A DNA stretch of 49,710 bases from Brevundimonas sp. (GTDB taxonomy: Bacteria > Pseudomonadota > Alphaproteobacteria > Caulobacterales > Caulobacteraceae). Every line of letters begins with the position of its first letter. The stretch's first letter is position 1. The DNA is taken from the NCBI RefSeq assembly GCF_004210735.1, contig NZ_SDZL01000016.1:1-49710 (forward strand), in the 5' to 3' direction. The position numbers were made by a program, and so were the translations under genes. The notes beneath the pieces were generated by a model that was not told the origin of the DNA, did no database searches, and saw nothing but the letters and a program-made list of their open reading frames with translations. Below, in pieces: positions 25,310 to 33,904 of this stretch.

Positions 25310-25379
25310 CATGCCTGCAGCCTGGCTGTATTGCAGTTTCGTAACTGGCTCGCCCGTACGGCGCCGCTAAGATGCCGCG

Positions 25380-26474
25380 ATGACCGAGGGGCCGCTGGCG
25401 GATCGCCGTTTTTCATTCCGATCTGGCGACGGAACAGTGCCCTTGGCGCTGGGCCTTTGGGGGCTTTTGACGCTCGCGCATATGGTCCTTCTGGCCTCGG
25501 GCGGCATAACGCCGTGGCTTCTGGTTCTTCCGCCCGTCTGGACCATCCACGGTCTGTTGCTGACGGCGGTTCTGGAGGGAGTGATCCGTCGGGCGCGCGC
25601 CTGTACCGTCGCAGTGCGCTGGGTGTTGGTCGGGGCGGCGGTCGTGGTCTTTACGGCGGCTCAGACGTGGCTCGATATGACCACGACAGGCCTGACGGCC
25701 CGGCTGATCGTTCAAATATTCTCGCCTGATCCGTTCGGCGCCGGAATCTACTTCTGGAACGGCTTCGGGATGAAGAACATAGCCCTCGTCATCAGCGTGG
25801 TGATCTATTTCTGGGTCTTCGGCTGCTACGCCGTGGCTTCGACCCTGCTGTTGTCGCAGACGCGTCTGGCGGCGACGGAATCGGCGGCCGCCCGGGCCGA
25901 GCTGATGGCGTTGCGCTTCCAGTTGAATCCACATTTCGTGTTTAATGCGCTGAACTCGGTCTCCAGCCTGATCGTGTCGGGGCGCGCTGACGAGGCGGAC
26001 CAGGCCAATCTGGCCCTGGCGGGATTCCTGCGCCGGTCGCTGGAATCGGATCCGACCGCACCGGTGACGCTGGATGACGAGCTGGAGATGATCGACGCTT
26101 ATCTGGATATCGAGCGTGTCCGTTTTCCCGACAATCTCGACATCGACTATCTGGTCACGCCTGAGGCGCGCTCCGTGACCCTGCCGCCCTATCTCCTTCA
26201 GCCGTTGGTGGAGAATGCGGTCAAACATGGGGTCGCCGGGTCCGGGCGAACGCGCATCACTGTCGAAGGCGAGGTTCAGGCCGGGCGTCTGCGGGTCGCC
26301 ATAACCAATATCGGGCCGACGACGGGCACTGGCCGGACCGGCACCGGTACGGGGCTGGCCAATATCCGGGCGCGACTGGCGGCCATCCACGGCGATGCGG
26401 CGCGACTGGAAACCGGCGCCGCTCCCGGGGGATTCCGGGCCGTTCTGGAGTTGCCGATACCGCCGGCCGCATAG
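25380..26474 (+). CDS. LytS/AlgZ-type sensor histidine kinase without adjacent regulator
   Basis: A 364-residue kinase of the His_kinase (PF06580) class. The N-terminal half has about four membrane helices (PLALGLWGLLTLAHMVLLASG, WLLVLPPVWTIHGLLL, VLVGAAVVVFTAAQ and NIALVISVVIYFWVFGCYAVAS). The H-box is LRFQLNPHFVFNALNSVSSL with His185; the ATPase domain has LLQPLVENAVKHGV and GTGTGLANIRARL. Such kinases usually sit next to a LytTR-type response regulator, yet the next gene is convergent and unrelated, so the partner is unlinked. The upstream region contains an RNA candidate ending in a terminator 70 nt before the start. Confidence 0.92.
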   Translation: MTEGPLADRRFSFRSGDGTVPLALGLWGLLTLAHMVLLASGGITPWLLVLPPVWTIHGLLLTAVLEGVIRRARACTVAVRWVLVGAAVVVFTAAQTWLDMTTTGLTARLIVQIFSPDPFGAGIYFWNGFGMKNIALVISVVIYFWVFGCYAVASTLLLSQTRLAATESAAARAELMALRFQLNPHFVFNALNSVSSLIVSGRADEADQANLALAGFLRRSLESDPTAPVTLDDELEMIDAYLDIERVRFPDNLDIDYLVTPEARSVTLPPYLLQPLVENAVKHGVAGSGRTRITVEGEVQAGRLRVAITNIGPTTGTGRTGTGTGLANIRARLAAIHGDAARLETGAAPGGFRAVLELPIPPAA

Positions 26475-26481
26475 GTCCATG

Positions 26482-26512
26482 AAAAAGGGCCGGAACGTCG
26501 CCGTCCCGGCCC
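26482..26512 (-). terminator. Intrinsic terminator for the M13 peptidase gene
   Basis: Stem GGGCCGG / CCGGCCC (26487-26493 and 26506-26512), extended by a few inner pairs with one mismatch. On the minus strand it is followed by five T residues (AAAAA at 26482-26486 on the plus strand). It lies in the 57-nt gap between the convergent kinase and peptidase genes. Confidence 0.8.
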
Positions 26513-26531
26513 CTTCATTGATATCCCGATC

Positions 26532-28658
26532 CTACCAGAGGCGAACGCGGTCTTCGGGCGCGACGTAGTAGGCCTGGCCTTCCCTGACGCCGAAGGCGTC
26601 ATACCAGGCGTCAAGGTTTCGCACCGGGCCGATCACGCGGAACTGTGGCGGCGAGTGCGGATTGCTGGCCACCAGCTGCTTCATGGCGTCGTCGCGATAT
26701 TTCGACGCCCAGACCTGGGCCCAGCCATAGAAGACGCGCTGGTCGCCGGTCACACCGTCCAGCACCGGACTGGGCTGGCCATGCAAGGACAGGCGATAGG
26801 CCTCGAGCCCCAGGGTGATGCCGGCCAGATCGCCGATGTTCTCGCCCATGGTCAGGCCGGGCTTCACCTTGTGGCCGGGCAGGGGTTCATACTCGGCGAA
26901 CTGGGCGCCCAGACGCGCGGTGCGAGCGTCGAAATTGGCCCCGTCCTCGGGCGTCCACCAGTCGCGCAGCACGCCGGCGCCGTCGGACTTGCGGCCCTGA
27001 TCGTCGAAGCCGTGGCCGATCTCGTGACCGATCACGCCACCGATACCGCCATAGTTCACCGCTGGATCCGCATCGGGATCAAAGAAGGGCGGCTGCAGGA
27101 TACCGGCAGGGAAGGTGATCTCGTTCAGCGTCGAATTATAGGTGGCGTTCACCGTCTGGGGCGTCATCCGCCATTCGGCCCGATCGACCGGATCGTTGAT
27201 CCGGTTCAGCGAGTATTGCCATTTGAAGGTGCTGGAGCGTTCGGCGTTGCCCAGCAGGTCGTCCGACCGGACCTGGAGGTCCGAATAATCCCGCCACTTG
27301 TCCGGATAGCCGATCTTGACGCTGAAGCTCTCCAGCTTGGCCAGGGCCTCCTGTTTGGTGGCCTCACCCATCCAGTCCAACTGGCGGATGCGACCGGCCA
27401 GGGCGACGCGCAGATTGGCGACCAGTTCGTCCATCTTGGCCTTGGACTCGGGCGGGAAATATTCGGCGACGTAGAGTTTGCCCAAGGCCTCGCCCAGACC
27501 GCTTTCGGCGAAGCTGACGGCGCGCTTGTCACGGCTGCGCTGTTCCGGCTGACCTTCCAGATCGCGTGAGCGGAACGCCCAGCGGGCGTCCGAGAAACGC
27601 GCCGACAGATAGGGCGCCGCCTGGTCAATGGTGTGGAACGCCTCCCACGCCTGCCAGGTGGCGACGGGGGTCTCGGCGAAGATGGCGGCGATCTGCGGGA
27701 AGGCGGTGTTCTCCTGCACCACCAGCCGCCGGACATCGCCCAGACCCATGGCGCCCAGATAGGCCGACCAGTCGAAGCCGGGCGCATAGGCCGCCAGCTC
27801 GGCCTGGGTCATGGCGTTATAGGTGGTGTTGCGGTCGCGGCTTTGCTCGGGTGTCCAGTGCGCCTCGGCGATGCGGGTCTCCAGCGCGACGATGGCGGCC
27901 GCAGCCTGCGCCGGCTGGTCCCAACCGGCCATCTCCAGCATCCGGGCGACATAGGCCTGATACTTCTCCTTCTTCTCTGTGAAGAGGGGCGACAGATAAT
28001 AGTCGCGGGTCGGCAGGCTGATGCCGCCCTGGCCCAGATAGACGGCATAGCGGTCCGGCGCCTTGGCGTCGGCGGCGATATAGGTCCCGACGATGGCGCG
28101 GCCGAAGCGGCCCTGGGTCGCGCCCATGACGCGGGCCATGTCGGCGTGGCTCTCGGCGGCGCGGATGGCGGTGAGGTAGGGCTCCAGCGGGCGGCCGTCC
28201 AGCGTCTCGATCCGGTCGGCGTCCATATAGGAATGGTACAGGCCCGCGACCTTGGCCGCGTCCGATCCCGGAGTCAGGTCGGTGCGGGCGTTCAGTCCCT
28301 CGATCAGGGTCTTCATCCGGTTGTCGGACAGTTCGCGCAACAGGGCGAAGGCGCCGTAGCTGGTGCGGTCGGCCGGAATCTGGATGGCGTCCACGGCCTT
28401 GCCGTTGGCGTAGCGGAAGAAGTCGTCGCCCGGCTGGACCGAGGTGTCCCGCCCGCTCAGATCGAAGCCCCAGGTCCCGTACTTCGGCGCGGCGACGCCC
28501 TGCCAACCCGCGCCGCCAGCGGGCGCTTCGAACAGACTGGCGTCGAACAACGCCTGAACCGTGCAGGTCTGGTCGAGGCAGACGTGGTCTTCATGCGCCA
28601 GGGCGGCGGCCGGGATCATCAGGGCGCCCAGGGCGGCGCCGACAAGCATCAACTTCAT
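26532..28658 (-). CDS. M13 family (neprilysin-like) zinc metallopeptidase
   Basis: An exported oligopeptidase of about 708 residues. I choose the ATG at 28658 (MKLMLVGAALGALMIPAAALA) because GAGG lies 7 nt upstream; longer forms add only a few residues. The signal peptide ends near AALA. The zinc site is GHEIGHGFDDQG with His545, Glu546 and His549; the third ligand is Glu606 in GENIGDLAG. The substrate-binding motif VNATYNSTLNEITFPAGILQ (family NAYY type) and the C-terminal FRVIGPVRN and FGVREGQAYY blocks complete the family pattern. It probably degrades peptides in the periplasm. It is divergent from the antiporter gene. Confidence 0.95.
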   Translation of the reverse strand: MKLMLVGAALGALMIPAAALAHEDHVCLDQTCTVQALFDASLFEAPAGGAGWQGVAAPKYGTWGFDLSGRDTSVQPGDDFFRYANGKAVDAIQIPADRTSYGAFALLRELSDNRMKTLIEGLNARTDLTPGSDAAKVAGLYHSYMDADRIETLDGRPLEPYLTAIRAAESHADMARVMGATQGRFGRAIVGTYIAADAKAPDRYAVYLGQGGISLPTRDYYLSPLFTEKKEKYQAYVARMLEMAGWDQPAQAAAAIVALETRIAEAHWTPEQSRDRNTTYNAMTQAELAAYAPGFDWSAYLGAMGLGDVRRLVVQENTAFPQIAAIFAETPVATWQAWEAFHTIDQAAPYLSARFSDARWAFRSRDLEGQPEQRSRDKRAVSFAESGLGEALGKLYVAEYFPPESKAKMDELVANLRVALAGRIRQLDWMGEATKQEALAKLESFSVKIGYPDKWRDYSDLQVRSDDLLGNAERSSTFKWQYSLNRINDPVDRAEWRMTPQTVNATYNSTLNEITFPAGILQPPFFDPDADPAVNYGGIGGVIGHEIGHGFDDQGRKSDGAGVLRDWWTPEDGANFDARTARLGAQFAEYEPLPGHKVKPGLTMGENIGDLAGITLGLEAYRLSLHGQPSPVLDGVTGDQRVFYGWAQVWASKYRDDAMKQLVASNPHSPPQFRVIGPVRNLDAWYDAFGVREGQAYYVAPEDRVRLW

Positions 28659-28813
28659 GGACATCCTCAATACCGGTCCGGCCTGGGCCGGGTCGGCCGG
28701 ACCCTACGCCGGGACCGGCGGGCCTTGTCTTAAAAATAGTTCATGCGCCGCGACCTTCTGTCTCGCCATCCGGCACAGCGCGCGCGAGACTGGCGCCGGG
28801 ATACGGAGGGCCG

Positions 28814-30658
28814 ATGGCGAGCGGGCACGCGGGTGGCGACTACAAGGATCTGGTGGTTTTCCTGGCGGCGGCCGGGGTGGTTGTGCCGTTGTTCAACCGC
28901 CTGAAGATCAGCCCGATCCTGGGGTTCCTGGCGGCGGGGGTGCTGCTGGGGCCGGACGGGCTGGGCCGGTTCTCGGAGGCTGCGCCGTGGCTGACGTGGC
29001 TGACCATCGGCGACCAGGCGCAAATGCGTCAGCTGTCGGAACTGGGCGTCGCCTTCCTGTTGTTCATGATCGGACTGGAGCTGTCGTGGGAACGGCTCAA
29101 GTCCATGCGCCGTCTGGTGTTCGGGCTGGGCCTGTTGCAGGTCACGGCCTGTTCACTGGCGCTGGGGATGGGGTTCTGGATCGCGGGTCAGTCGCTGACT
29201 GCGGCCGCCGTTCTGGGCATGGGTCTGGCGTTGTCGTCGACGGCGGTGGTCATGCCGGTGCTGGCCGAGCGCGGGCGATTGAAGGGCGCTGTCGGTCGGA
29301 CGTCGTTCGCGGTGCTGCTGGCTCAGGATCTGGCGGTGGCGCCGATCCTGATTTCGGTCACCATCATGGCCAGCCTGGCGCTGCAGGGTGGGTCGCCCGA
29401 TCCGGCGCATCTGGGGCGCGCGCTGCTGGCCCTGGTTCCGGCGGTGGTGGGCCTGTTGCTGATCGTGTTGCTGGGGCGGCTGGTGTTGCGGCCGATGTTC
29501 CGGTCGGTGGCGCGGGCGCGCAACCGGGGCGAGGGGCGCGAACTGTTCGTGGCCGCTTGTCTGCTGGTGGTCGTCGGCGCCGGGGTGGCGGCCCAGGCGG
29601 CGGGCTTGTCGATGAGCATCGGCGCACTGGTTGCGGGCCTGCTTCTGGCCGAGACCGAGTTCCGGCGCGAGATCGAGGTCTCGATCGAACCGTTCAAGGG
29701 GCTGTTGCTGGGGGTCTTCTTCATCAGCGTCGGCATCGGCCTGGATCTCGACGCCATCGCCGCGCGGCCGGCGTTCATCCTGGGTCTGGCGGCGGGCGTC
29801 ACGGTGCTGAAGGCGGTGATCATCTTTGGCCTGGCGCGGGCGTGGGGGCTGAAGGCGCGGCCGGCGCTGGAGACGGCGCTGGTGCTGGGGCCGGCGGGCG
29901 AGTTCGCCTTTGTCATCCTGGCCACCGGCATGGCCGAGGGCGTGATCGGGCCCGAAATGGCGTCAACGGTGACCCTGGCGGCGACGCTCAGCATCTTCGC
30001 GACGCCCTTCCTGGCCATGGCAGGCCAGGGTCTGACCGACCGGCGCAGTCCGCCGCTGGCCGACATACCGGAAGAAGCGTTCGAGGAGCCGGCGGGCGAT
30101 CATGAAGTGCTGATCGTCGGCTTTGGCCGGGTCGGGCGGCTGGTGGGCGAGATGTTGACGGAGCATGGGCGGCGCTTCGTGGCGCTGGACACGGATCCGG
30201 CGACGGTGACGCAGGGGCGGCGTGACGGGCTTCAGGTCTATTATGGCGACGGCGCCTATCCCGACATGCTGGAGCGCTGCGGGGCGGGCTCGGCTCGGGC
30301 CGTGGTGGTGACGATGGACGCCCCGGCCAAGGTGGACGAGGTGGTGCGCACGGCGCGGGCGCTGCGGCCGGATCTGGTGGTCATCGCGCGCGCGCGGGAC
30401 GACCGCCACGCGGCGCGGCTGTATGCCCTGGGCGCGACCGACGCCGTGCCGGAAACGACAGAGGCCAGCCTTCAGCTGGCGGAGAACACCCTGGTCGATC
30501 TGGGGGTGCCGATGGGTCTGATCCTGGCCTCGATCCACGAACGGCGTGACGCCTATCGCAAGGTGTTCCAGGCGGCTCAGCCCGAGGAATACCGGCGCCG
30601 GCCGACCCGCGCCCTGCGGTCCAGCCGCGCGCGTTCCGCGCCGTCCACGGACGATTGA
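28814..30658 (+). CDS. Monovalent cation:proton antiporter-2 (KefB/KefC type) with RCK domain
   Basis: A 614-residue inner-membrane antiporter. The N-terminal 385 or so residues hold about 12 membrane segments (LVVFLAAAGVVVPLFNRL, ISPILGFLAAGVLLGPDGLG, LSSTAVVMPVLAERG, LAQDLAVAPILI, GALVAGLLLAETEFR). From about residue 430 comes a TrkA-N/RCK domain with the dinucleotide motif VLIVGFGRVGRLVGEML and VYYGDGAYPDMLERCGA, which gates the channel in KefB/C relatives. K+/H+ exchange, perhaps during electrophile stress, is inferred from the family. No KefF/KefG partner is adjacent. The C-terminal tail is basic (RRRPTRALRSSRARS). Confidence 0.93.
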   Translation: MASGHAGGDYKDLVVFLAAAGVVVPLFNRLKISPILGFLAAGVLLGPDGLGRFSEAAPWLTWLTIGDQAQMRQLSELGVAFLLFMIGLELSWERLKSMRRLVFGLGLLQVTACSLALGMGFWIAGQSLTAAAVLGMGLALSSTAVVMPVLAERGRLKGAVGRTSFAVLLAQDLAVAPILISVTIMASLALQGGSPDPAHLGRALLALVPAVVGLLLIVLLGRLVLRPMFRSVARARNRGEGRELFVAACLLVVVGAGVAAQAAGLSMSIGALVAGLLLAETEFRREIEVSIEPFKGLLLGVFFISVGIGLDLDAIAARPAFILGLAAGVTVLKAVIIFGLARAWGLKARPALETALVLGPAGEFAFVILATGMAEGVIGPEMASTVTLAATLSIFATPFLAMAGQGLTDRRSPPLADIPEEAFEEPAGDHEVLIVGFGRVGRLVGEMLTEHGRRFVALDTDPATVTQGRRDGLQVYYGDGAYPDMLERCGAGSARAVVVTMDAPAKVDEVVRTARALRPDLVVIARARDDRHAARLYALGATDAVPETTEASLQLAENTLVDLGVPMGLILASIHERRDAYRKVFQAAQPEEYRRRPTRALRSSRARSAPSTDD

Positions 30659-30843
30659 CGGTCAGCGGCGACATGCCGCGACAAAGGGTTGCGGGCGTTA
30701 ATGTCCGGACCCCAATTTGGCCACCGTTCGATGTTGAAACCGCGACGTTCCGATGTCATCGCGCCTTGCAAGGCCGGGCACGGATGCCTGCCGCTCCCGT
30801 TCCCCCCGGTCGCACCGTCGCAGTAGTTGAGTTTTTGTCGTTC

Positions 30844-31509
30844 ATGCGTGAATCCGCCCCCCAGGCTTCGCAGTCACCTACCTCCACCGATACCGAAGAA
30901 CCCCGCCTGAACCGTCGTCAGGCCGCCAAGGTGCGGACCCGGCAGAAGGTGCTGGACGCCGCGCGTAATCTGTTCGCCGAGCGCGGCTATGACGCCGCCA
31001 CCATCCGCGACATCGCCAAGGTCGCCGGCATGTCGACCGGCGCCGTGTTCGCCAATTTCCAGGACAAGGCCGAGCTGTTCGAGACGGTCTTCGCCGACGA
31101 AATGACCGGTCTGCTGAATGACGTTCGCACCGGCGCCGCTGTCGAGGGCGGCGTACGCGAACGGCTGGCGGGCGCCCTGACCGCCGGCTACCATCGCTCG
31201 CTGGAGCATCTGCCGCTGATGCAGGCGATGATCGCCCGCTCTTGGTTCCAGCCCGAGGTTGTCGATCAGCGTTCGCGCGCCTTCGTCAAGCCGATCATCG
31301 AGGCGATCATCGAGGTGCTGCAAGGCGGCATCCGCGAGGGCGAGCTGCGTCAGGATCTGGACATGCCGGTCCTGGGCCGCATGGTCTGGGACGTCTTTAT
31401 CTCGAACTTCCGCTACGCCGCCTATGACGGCTGGGGTATCGAGGAACTGACCCCGCATATTCGCAAGCAGATCGATCTGATCCTGGCCAGCCAGCTGTCC
31501 CGGCAGTAA
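30844..31509 (+). CDS. TetR/AcrR family transcriptional regulator
   Basis: A 221-residue repressor-type protein. The start at 30844 gives a short charged leader before the DNA-binding domain; the long in-frame extension from 30655 is not conserved. The helix-turn-helix lies at about residues 42-85: RQKVLDAARNLFAERGYDAATIRDIAK, VAGMSTGAVFANFQDKAELFETVF. The C-terminal ligand domain is helical (MQAMIARSWFQPEVVDQ, FVKPIIEAIIEVLQGGIREGELR). No target gene can be assigned: the next gene is convergent. A terminator follows at 31593. Confidence 0.93.
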   Translation: MRESAPQASQSPTSTDTEEPRLNRRQAAKVRTRQKVLDAARNLFAERGYDAATIRDIAKVAGMSTGAVFANFQDKAELFETVFADEMTGLLNDVRTGAAVEGGVRERLAGALTAGYHRSLEHLPLMQAMIARSWFQPEVVDQRSRAFVKPIIEAIIEVLQGGIREGELRQDLDMPVLGRMVWDVFISNFRYAAYDGWGIEELTPHIRKQIDLILASQLSRQ

Positions 31510-31592
31510 GGCGGACAGTCCTGGAGGGCTGCGGTCGCCGGCCCTTCGGGACCTCCCGACGCGGCCTGACGCTGCGCGCAGACAAAACGATC

Positions 31593-31620
31593 AAAGGCCG
31601 TGGTTGCGCCACGGCCTTTT
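31593..31620 (+). terminator. Intrinsic terminator, probably bidirectional
   Basis: An 11-bp perfect stem AAAGGCCGTGG / CCACGGCCTTT with loop TTGCG, flanked by T and A runs. It lies between the convergent TetR and Rieske genes, and can serve both. Confidence 0.85.
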
Positions 31621-31630
31621 GCTTTCAGAA

Positions 31631-31670
31631 CGCGCTCAAGCAACGAGCCGCCGTGCGGCGAGTGATAGCG
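31631..31670 (-). repeat. 40-nt dispersed repeat, copy 1
   Basis: Read on the minus strand, this sequence matches 45800-45839 at 36 of 40 positions, all four differences being transitions. Its centre carries GCCGC-AC-GGCGGC, which can form a small hairpin. It sits between the TetR terminator and the end of the Rieske gene. Confidence 0.65.
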
Positions 31671-31685
31671 CGCAAAAAAAGCCCC

Positions 31686-32807
31686 TCAGCTTTTCCAGCG
31701 CAGGGTCGTGGCCTTGACCGGGTTGGCGAAGGGGCGGTCTTCGGTGCGGCTTTTCGACCATTCACGCTTCAGCTGCTGGTACCATTTCGCCTGTTTGTCA
31801 GCGTCGTCGATCCAGATCAGGGCCGGGTCGTAGCGCAGGCCCTCGTTCTGCAGATTCACCATGCCGCCGTCCTGTTTCAGGAAGGCGACCACCCCCATCC
31901 GCAGGAAGGGCTTGGCCAGGTCGAAGACCCAGTGGTCGGACCAGAAAATCTGGGTGATCCGCGTCTTCGTCTCGGTCACTGGCGTCAGACAGGTCAGGGC
32001 CAGCACCTGTTTCTGGCCCACCTGGATATGCTCCCAGCGATAGCCGGGCAGGCGGAAGGTGATCTCGGTCGCCGGGGCGCCGCCCAGGATCCTGTAGGCG
32101 CGGCTGTTCGACGAGGGAGCGTGGCGCACCATGGCGAAACCGTGCTCGCGCGGTTCAAAGGCCTTGGCCTTTTCGTGCATCGAATGGGCCGAGCGCCACC
32201 ACCATTGCTGGTGGACATAGGGGCCGTGGGCGGGGTCCATCAGGCCGACGACGGCGTGGTCGATATGGCTGTCGAAATCCATCCATTCGACCAGTTTCGC
32301 CTCGCCGCCGACGACCCCGGGGAAGACCGGCGGCTCGTGGTCGGGCGCGGCCTCGCCGCGCGGGTCGGACGACATCCAGAGGAAGACCATGCCCTGGCTT
32401 TCACGCACGGGATAGGATCGCACGCGGATGCGGTTCGCCTCGAACGCCTGATCCTCGACCAGGGACGGAATGGCGGCGCAGACCCCGTCGGTGCGGAAGC
32501 GCCAGCCGTGATAGGGGCATTCGACCGTCTCGCCCTCGCCCGGTCGTTCGACCAGTCTGCCGGCCGACAGAGGCGCGGCGCGGTGGGGGCAGATGTCGCG
32601 CATGCCATAGACCTGACCGGCGCGGGTGCGACCGATCAGGACCGGTTCGCCCATGATCTCGTGCCGTTTCAGACTGGCCGGTTTCACGTCGCGCGACAGG
32701 GCGACGAAATACCAAGCGTCCAGGACGAAGCCCTTGCCAAAGGCGGTCGGCGGGGCCTTGGCCTCGGGGGCGGTCCTGGCGGAAACGGGTGCGGTGTCGG
32801 CGGGCAT
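31686..32807 (-). CDS. Rieske-type aromatic ring-hydroxylating oxygenase (alpha-subunit-like)
   Basis: A 373-residue oxygenase. I start at the ATG at 32807 (MPADTAPVSARTAPEAKAPP); the longer frame runs through the neighbouring hydrolase gene on the other strand. The N-terminal Rieske cluster is DICPHRAAPLSAG with Cys73 and His75 and CPYHGWRF with Cys97 and His100. The catalytic domain shows FDSHIDHAVVGLMDPAHGPYVHQQWWW, which carries the mononuclear-iron His, His and Asp ligands. The type is that of VanA/phthalate-like oxygenases, which need a separate reductase, not found here. The substrate is unknown. The start is 73 nt from the divergent hydrolase gene. Confidence 0.92.
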   Translation of the reverse strand: MPADTAPVSARTAPEAKAPPTAFGKGFVLDAWYFVALSRDVKPASLKRHEIMGEPVLIGRTRAGQVYGMRDICPHRAAPLSAGRLVERPGEGETVECPYHGWRFRTDGVCAAIPSLVEDQAFEANRIRVRSYPVRESQGMVFLWMSSDPRGEAAPDHEPPVFPGVVGGEAKLVEWMDFDSHIDHAVVGLMDPAHGPYVHQQWWWRSAHSMHEKAKAFEPREHGFAMVRHAPSSNSRAYRILGGAPATEITFRLPGYRWEHIQVGQKQVLALTCLTPVTETKTRITQIFWSDHWVFDLAKPFLRMGVVAFLKQDGGMVNLQNEGLRYDPALIWIDDADKQAKWYQQLKREWSKSRTEDRPFANPVKATTLRWKS

Positions 32808-32880
32808 AGTTCGACATAACACCGCCGTTGTCGGGATGCGACCGGCGCCGCTAGGATGGCCGTCGAATGGAGGGCCCCCG

Positions 32881-33786
32881 ATGAACAGACGCACCCTGAT
32901 GGCCGCCGGCGCGGCCGCAGCCCTGACCACGTCCGGCGGCGCCTGCGCCCATGCAGTGACGAGTGCTACCCAGGCGCCGTTCGAGTCCAACCGCATCCAG
33001 GTGAGCGCCGAGGGGCGCGGGCCGGACGTGGTGCTGATTCCGGGGTTGAGCTCGCATCCGGAGATCTGGGACGACATCGCGCGCCGCCTGGCGCCGACCC
33101 ACCGGGTCCACCGGGTTCATGTGCGCGGCTTCGCCGGTCTGGACGCCGGGGCCAATGCGCAAGGGCCGTTCATCGAACCGGTGGCCCACGCCATCGCCGA
33201 ATATATGGAGTCGCAAAAGCTGCGCGGGGCCGCCGTGATCGGCCATTCGCTGGGCGGCAGCCTGGCCATGCGGGTGGCGAGCCATCATCCGGAGCAGGTT
33301 GGTCGTCTGATGGTCGTCGACATGGTGCCCTTCAACGGCGTCTGGTTCGGTCCGCCCGGCACGACGGCCCAGACGGTCGCCCCGGTCGCGGACGCCACCG
33401 CCGCGCGGCTGGCCGGCATGACGCGGGAGCAATGGACCGCCGCCGCCACGCCCGCCGTCGCCGCCATGATCACCGACGAGGCCAAGCGCGCCGTGCCGAT
33501 CCGCCACGCGGCCCAGACCGACAACGCCGTCGCCGCGCGGGCCATGCGTGATTTGATCGCCACCGACCTGCGTCCCGAACTGGCGAAGCTGACGATCCCG
33601 GTGACGGTCCTGTATGTCCACGGCCCGAACATCCCGCTGGACGGGGCCGTCATCGACGCCGTCTTCACCCAGCAGTTCGCGGGCGTGCCGACGGCGAAGG
33701 TGAAATTCATCCCGAACAGCCGCCACTTCATCATGCTGGACCAGCCCGAGGCCTTCGCCTCGGAGGTGAACGCCTTTTTAGAATAG
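32881..33786 (+). CDS. Exported alpha/beta hydrolase
   Basis: A 301-residue alpha/beta-fold hydrolase, likely exported: MNRRTLMAAGAAAALTTSGG has twin arginines before a hydrophobic stretch. GGAGGG stands 7 nt before the ATG at 32881, which decides the start against longer in-frame forms. The fold begins VVLIPGLSSHPEIWDDIA; the nucleophile elbow is VIGHSLGGSLAM and the catalytic His is in NSRHFIMLDQPEAF. The oxyanion region and the last strand (VTVLYVHG) are normal. Substrate unknown. The start is divergent from the Rieske gene and may share regulation with it. Confidence 0.92.
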   Translation: MNRRTLMAAGAAAALTTSGGACAHAVTSATQAPFESNRIQVSAEGRGPDVVLIPGLSSHPEIWDDIARRLAPTHRVHRVHVRGFAGLDAGANAQGPFIEPVAHAIAEYMESQKLRGAAVIGHSLGGSLAMRVASHHPEQVGRLMVVDMVPFNGVWFGPPGTTAQTVAPVADATAARLAGMTREQWTAAATPAVAAMITDEAKRAVPIRHAAQTDNAVAARAMRDLIATDLRPELAKLTIPVTVLYVHGPNIPLDGAVIDAVFTQQFAGVPTAKVKFIPNSRHFIMLDQPEAFASEVNAFLE

Positions 33787-33904
33787 GGCGTGGAACGGTC
33801 ATGGTTTCGGCGGAATGGGCCTTCACGGTCCCGTGACCTTCGACTGACAAGACAGGCGGGCGACGCGAAGGCGGCGACACGCGGCCGGGGACAAGAGGAC
33901 TGAG

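Noticed and set aside
28561..30105. 514-codon plus-strand frame overlapping the antiporter gene
   Set aside because: Gly/Ala/Arg-rich shadow frame; the true antiporter frame has clear membrane segments and an RCK domain.
33820..33840. Short inverted repeat TCACGG/CCGTGA before the penicillin-binding protein gene
   Set aside because: A 6-bp arm with a 2-base spacer in GC-rich DNA is likely by chance, and no promoter is evident beside it.
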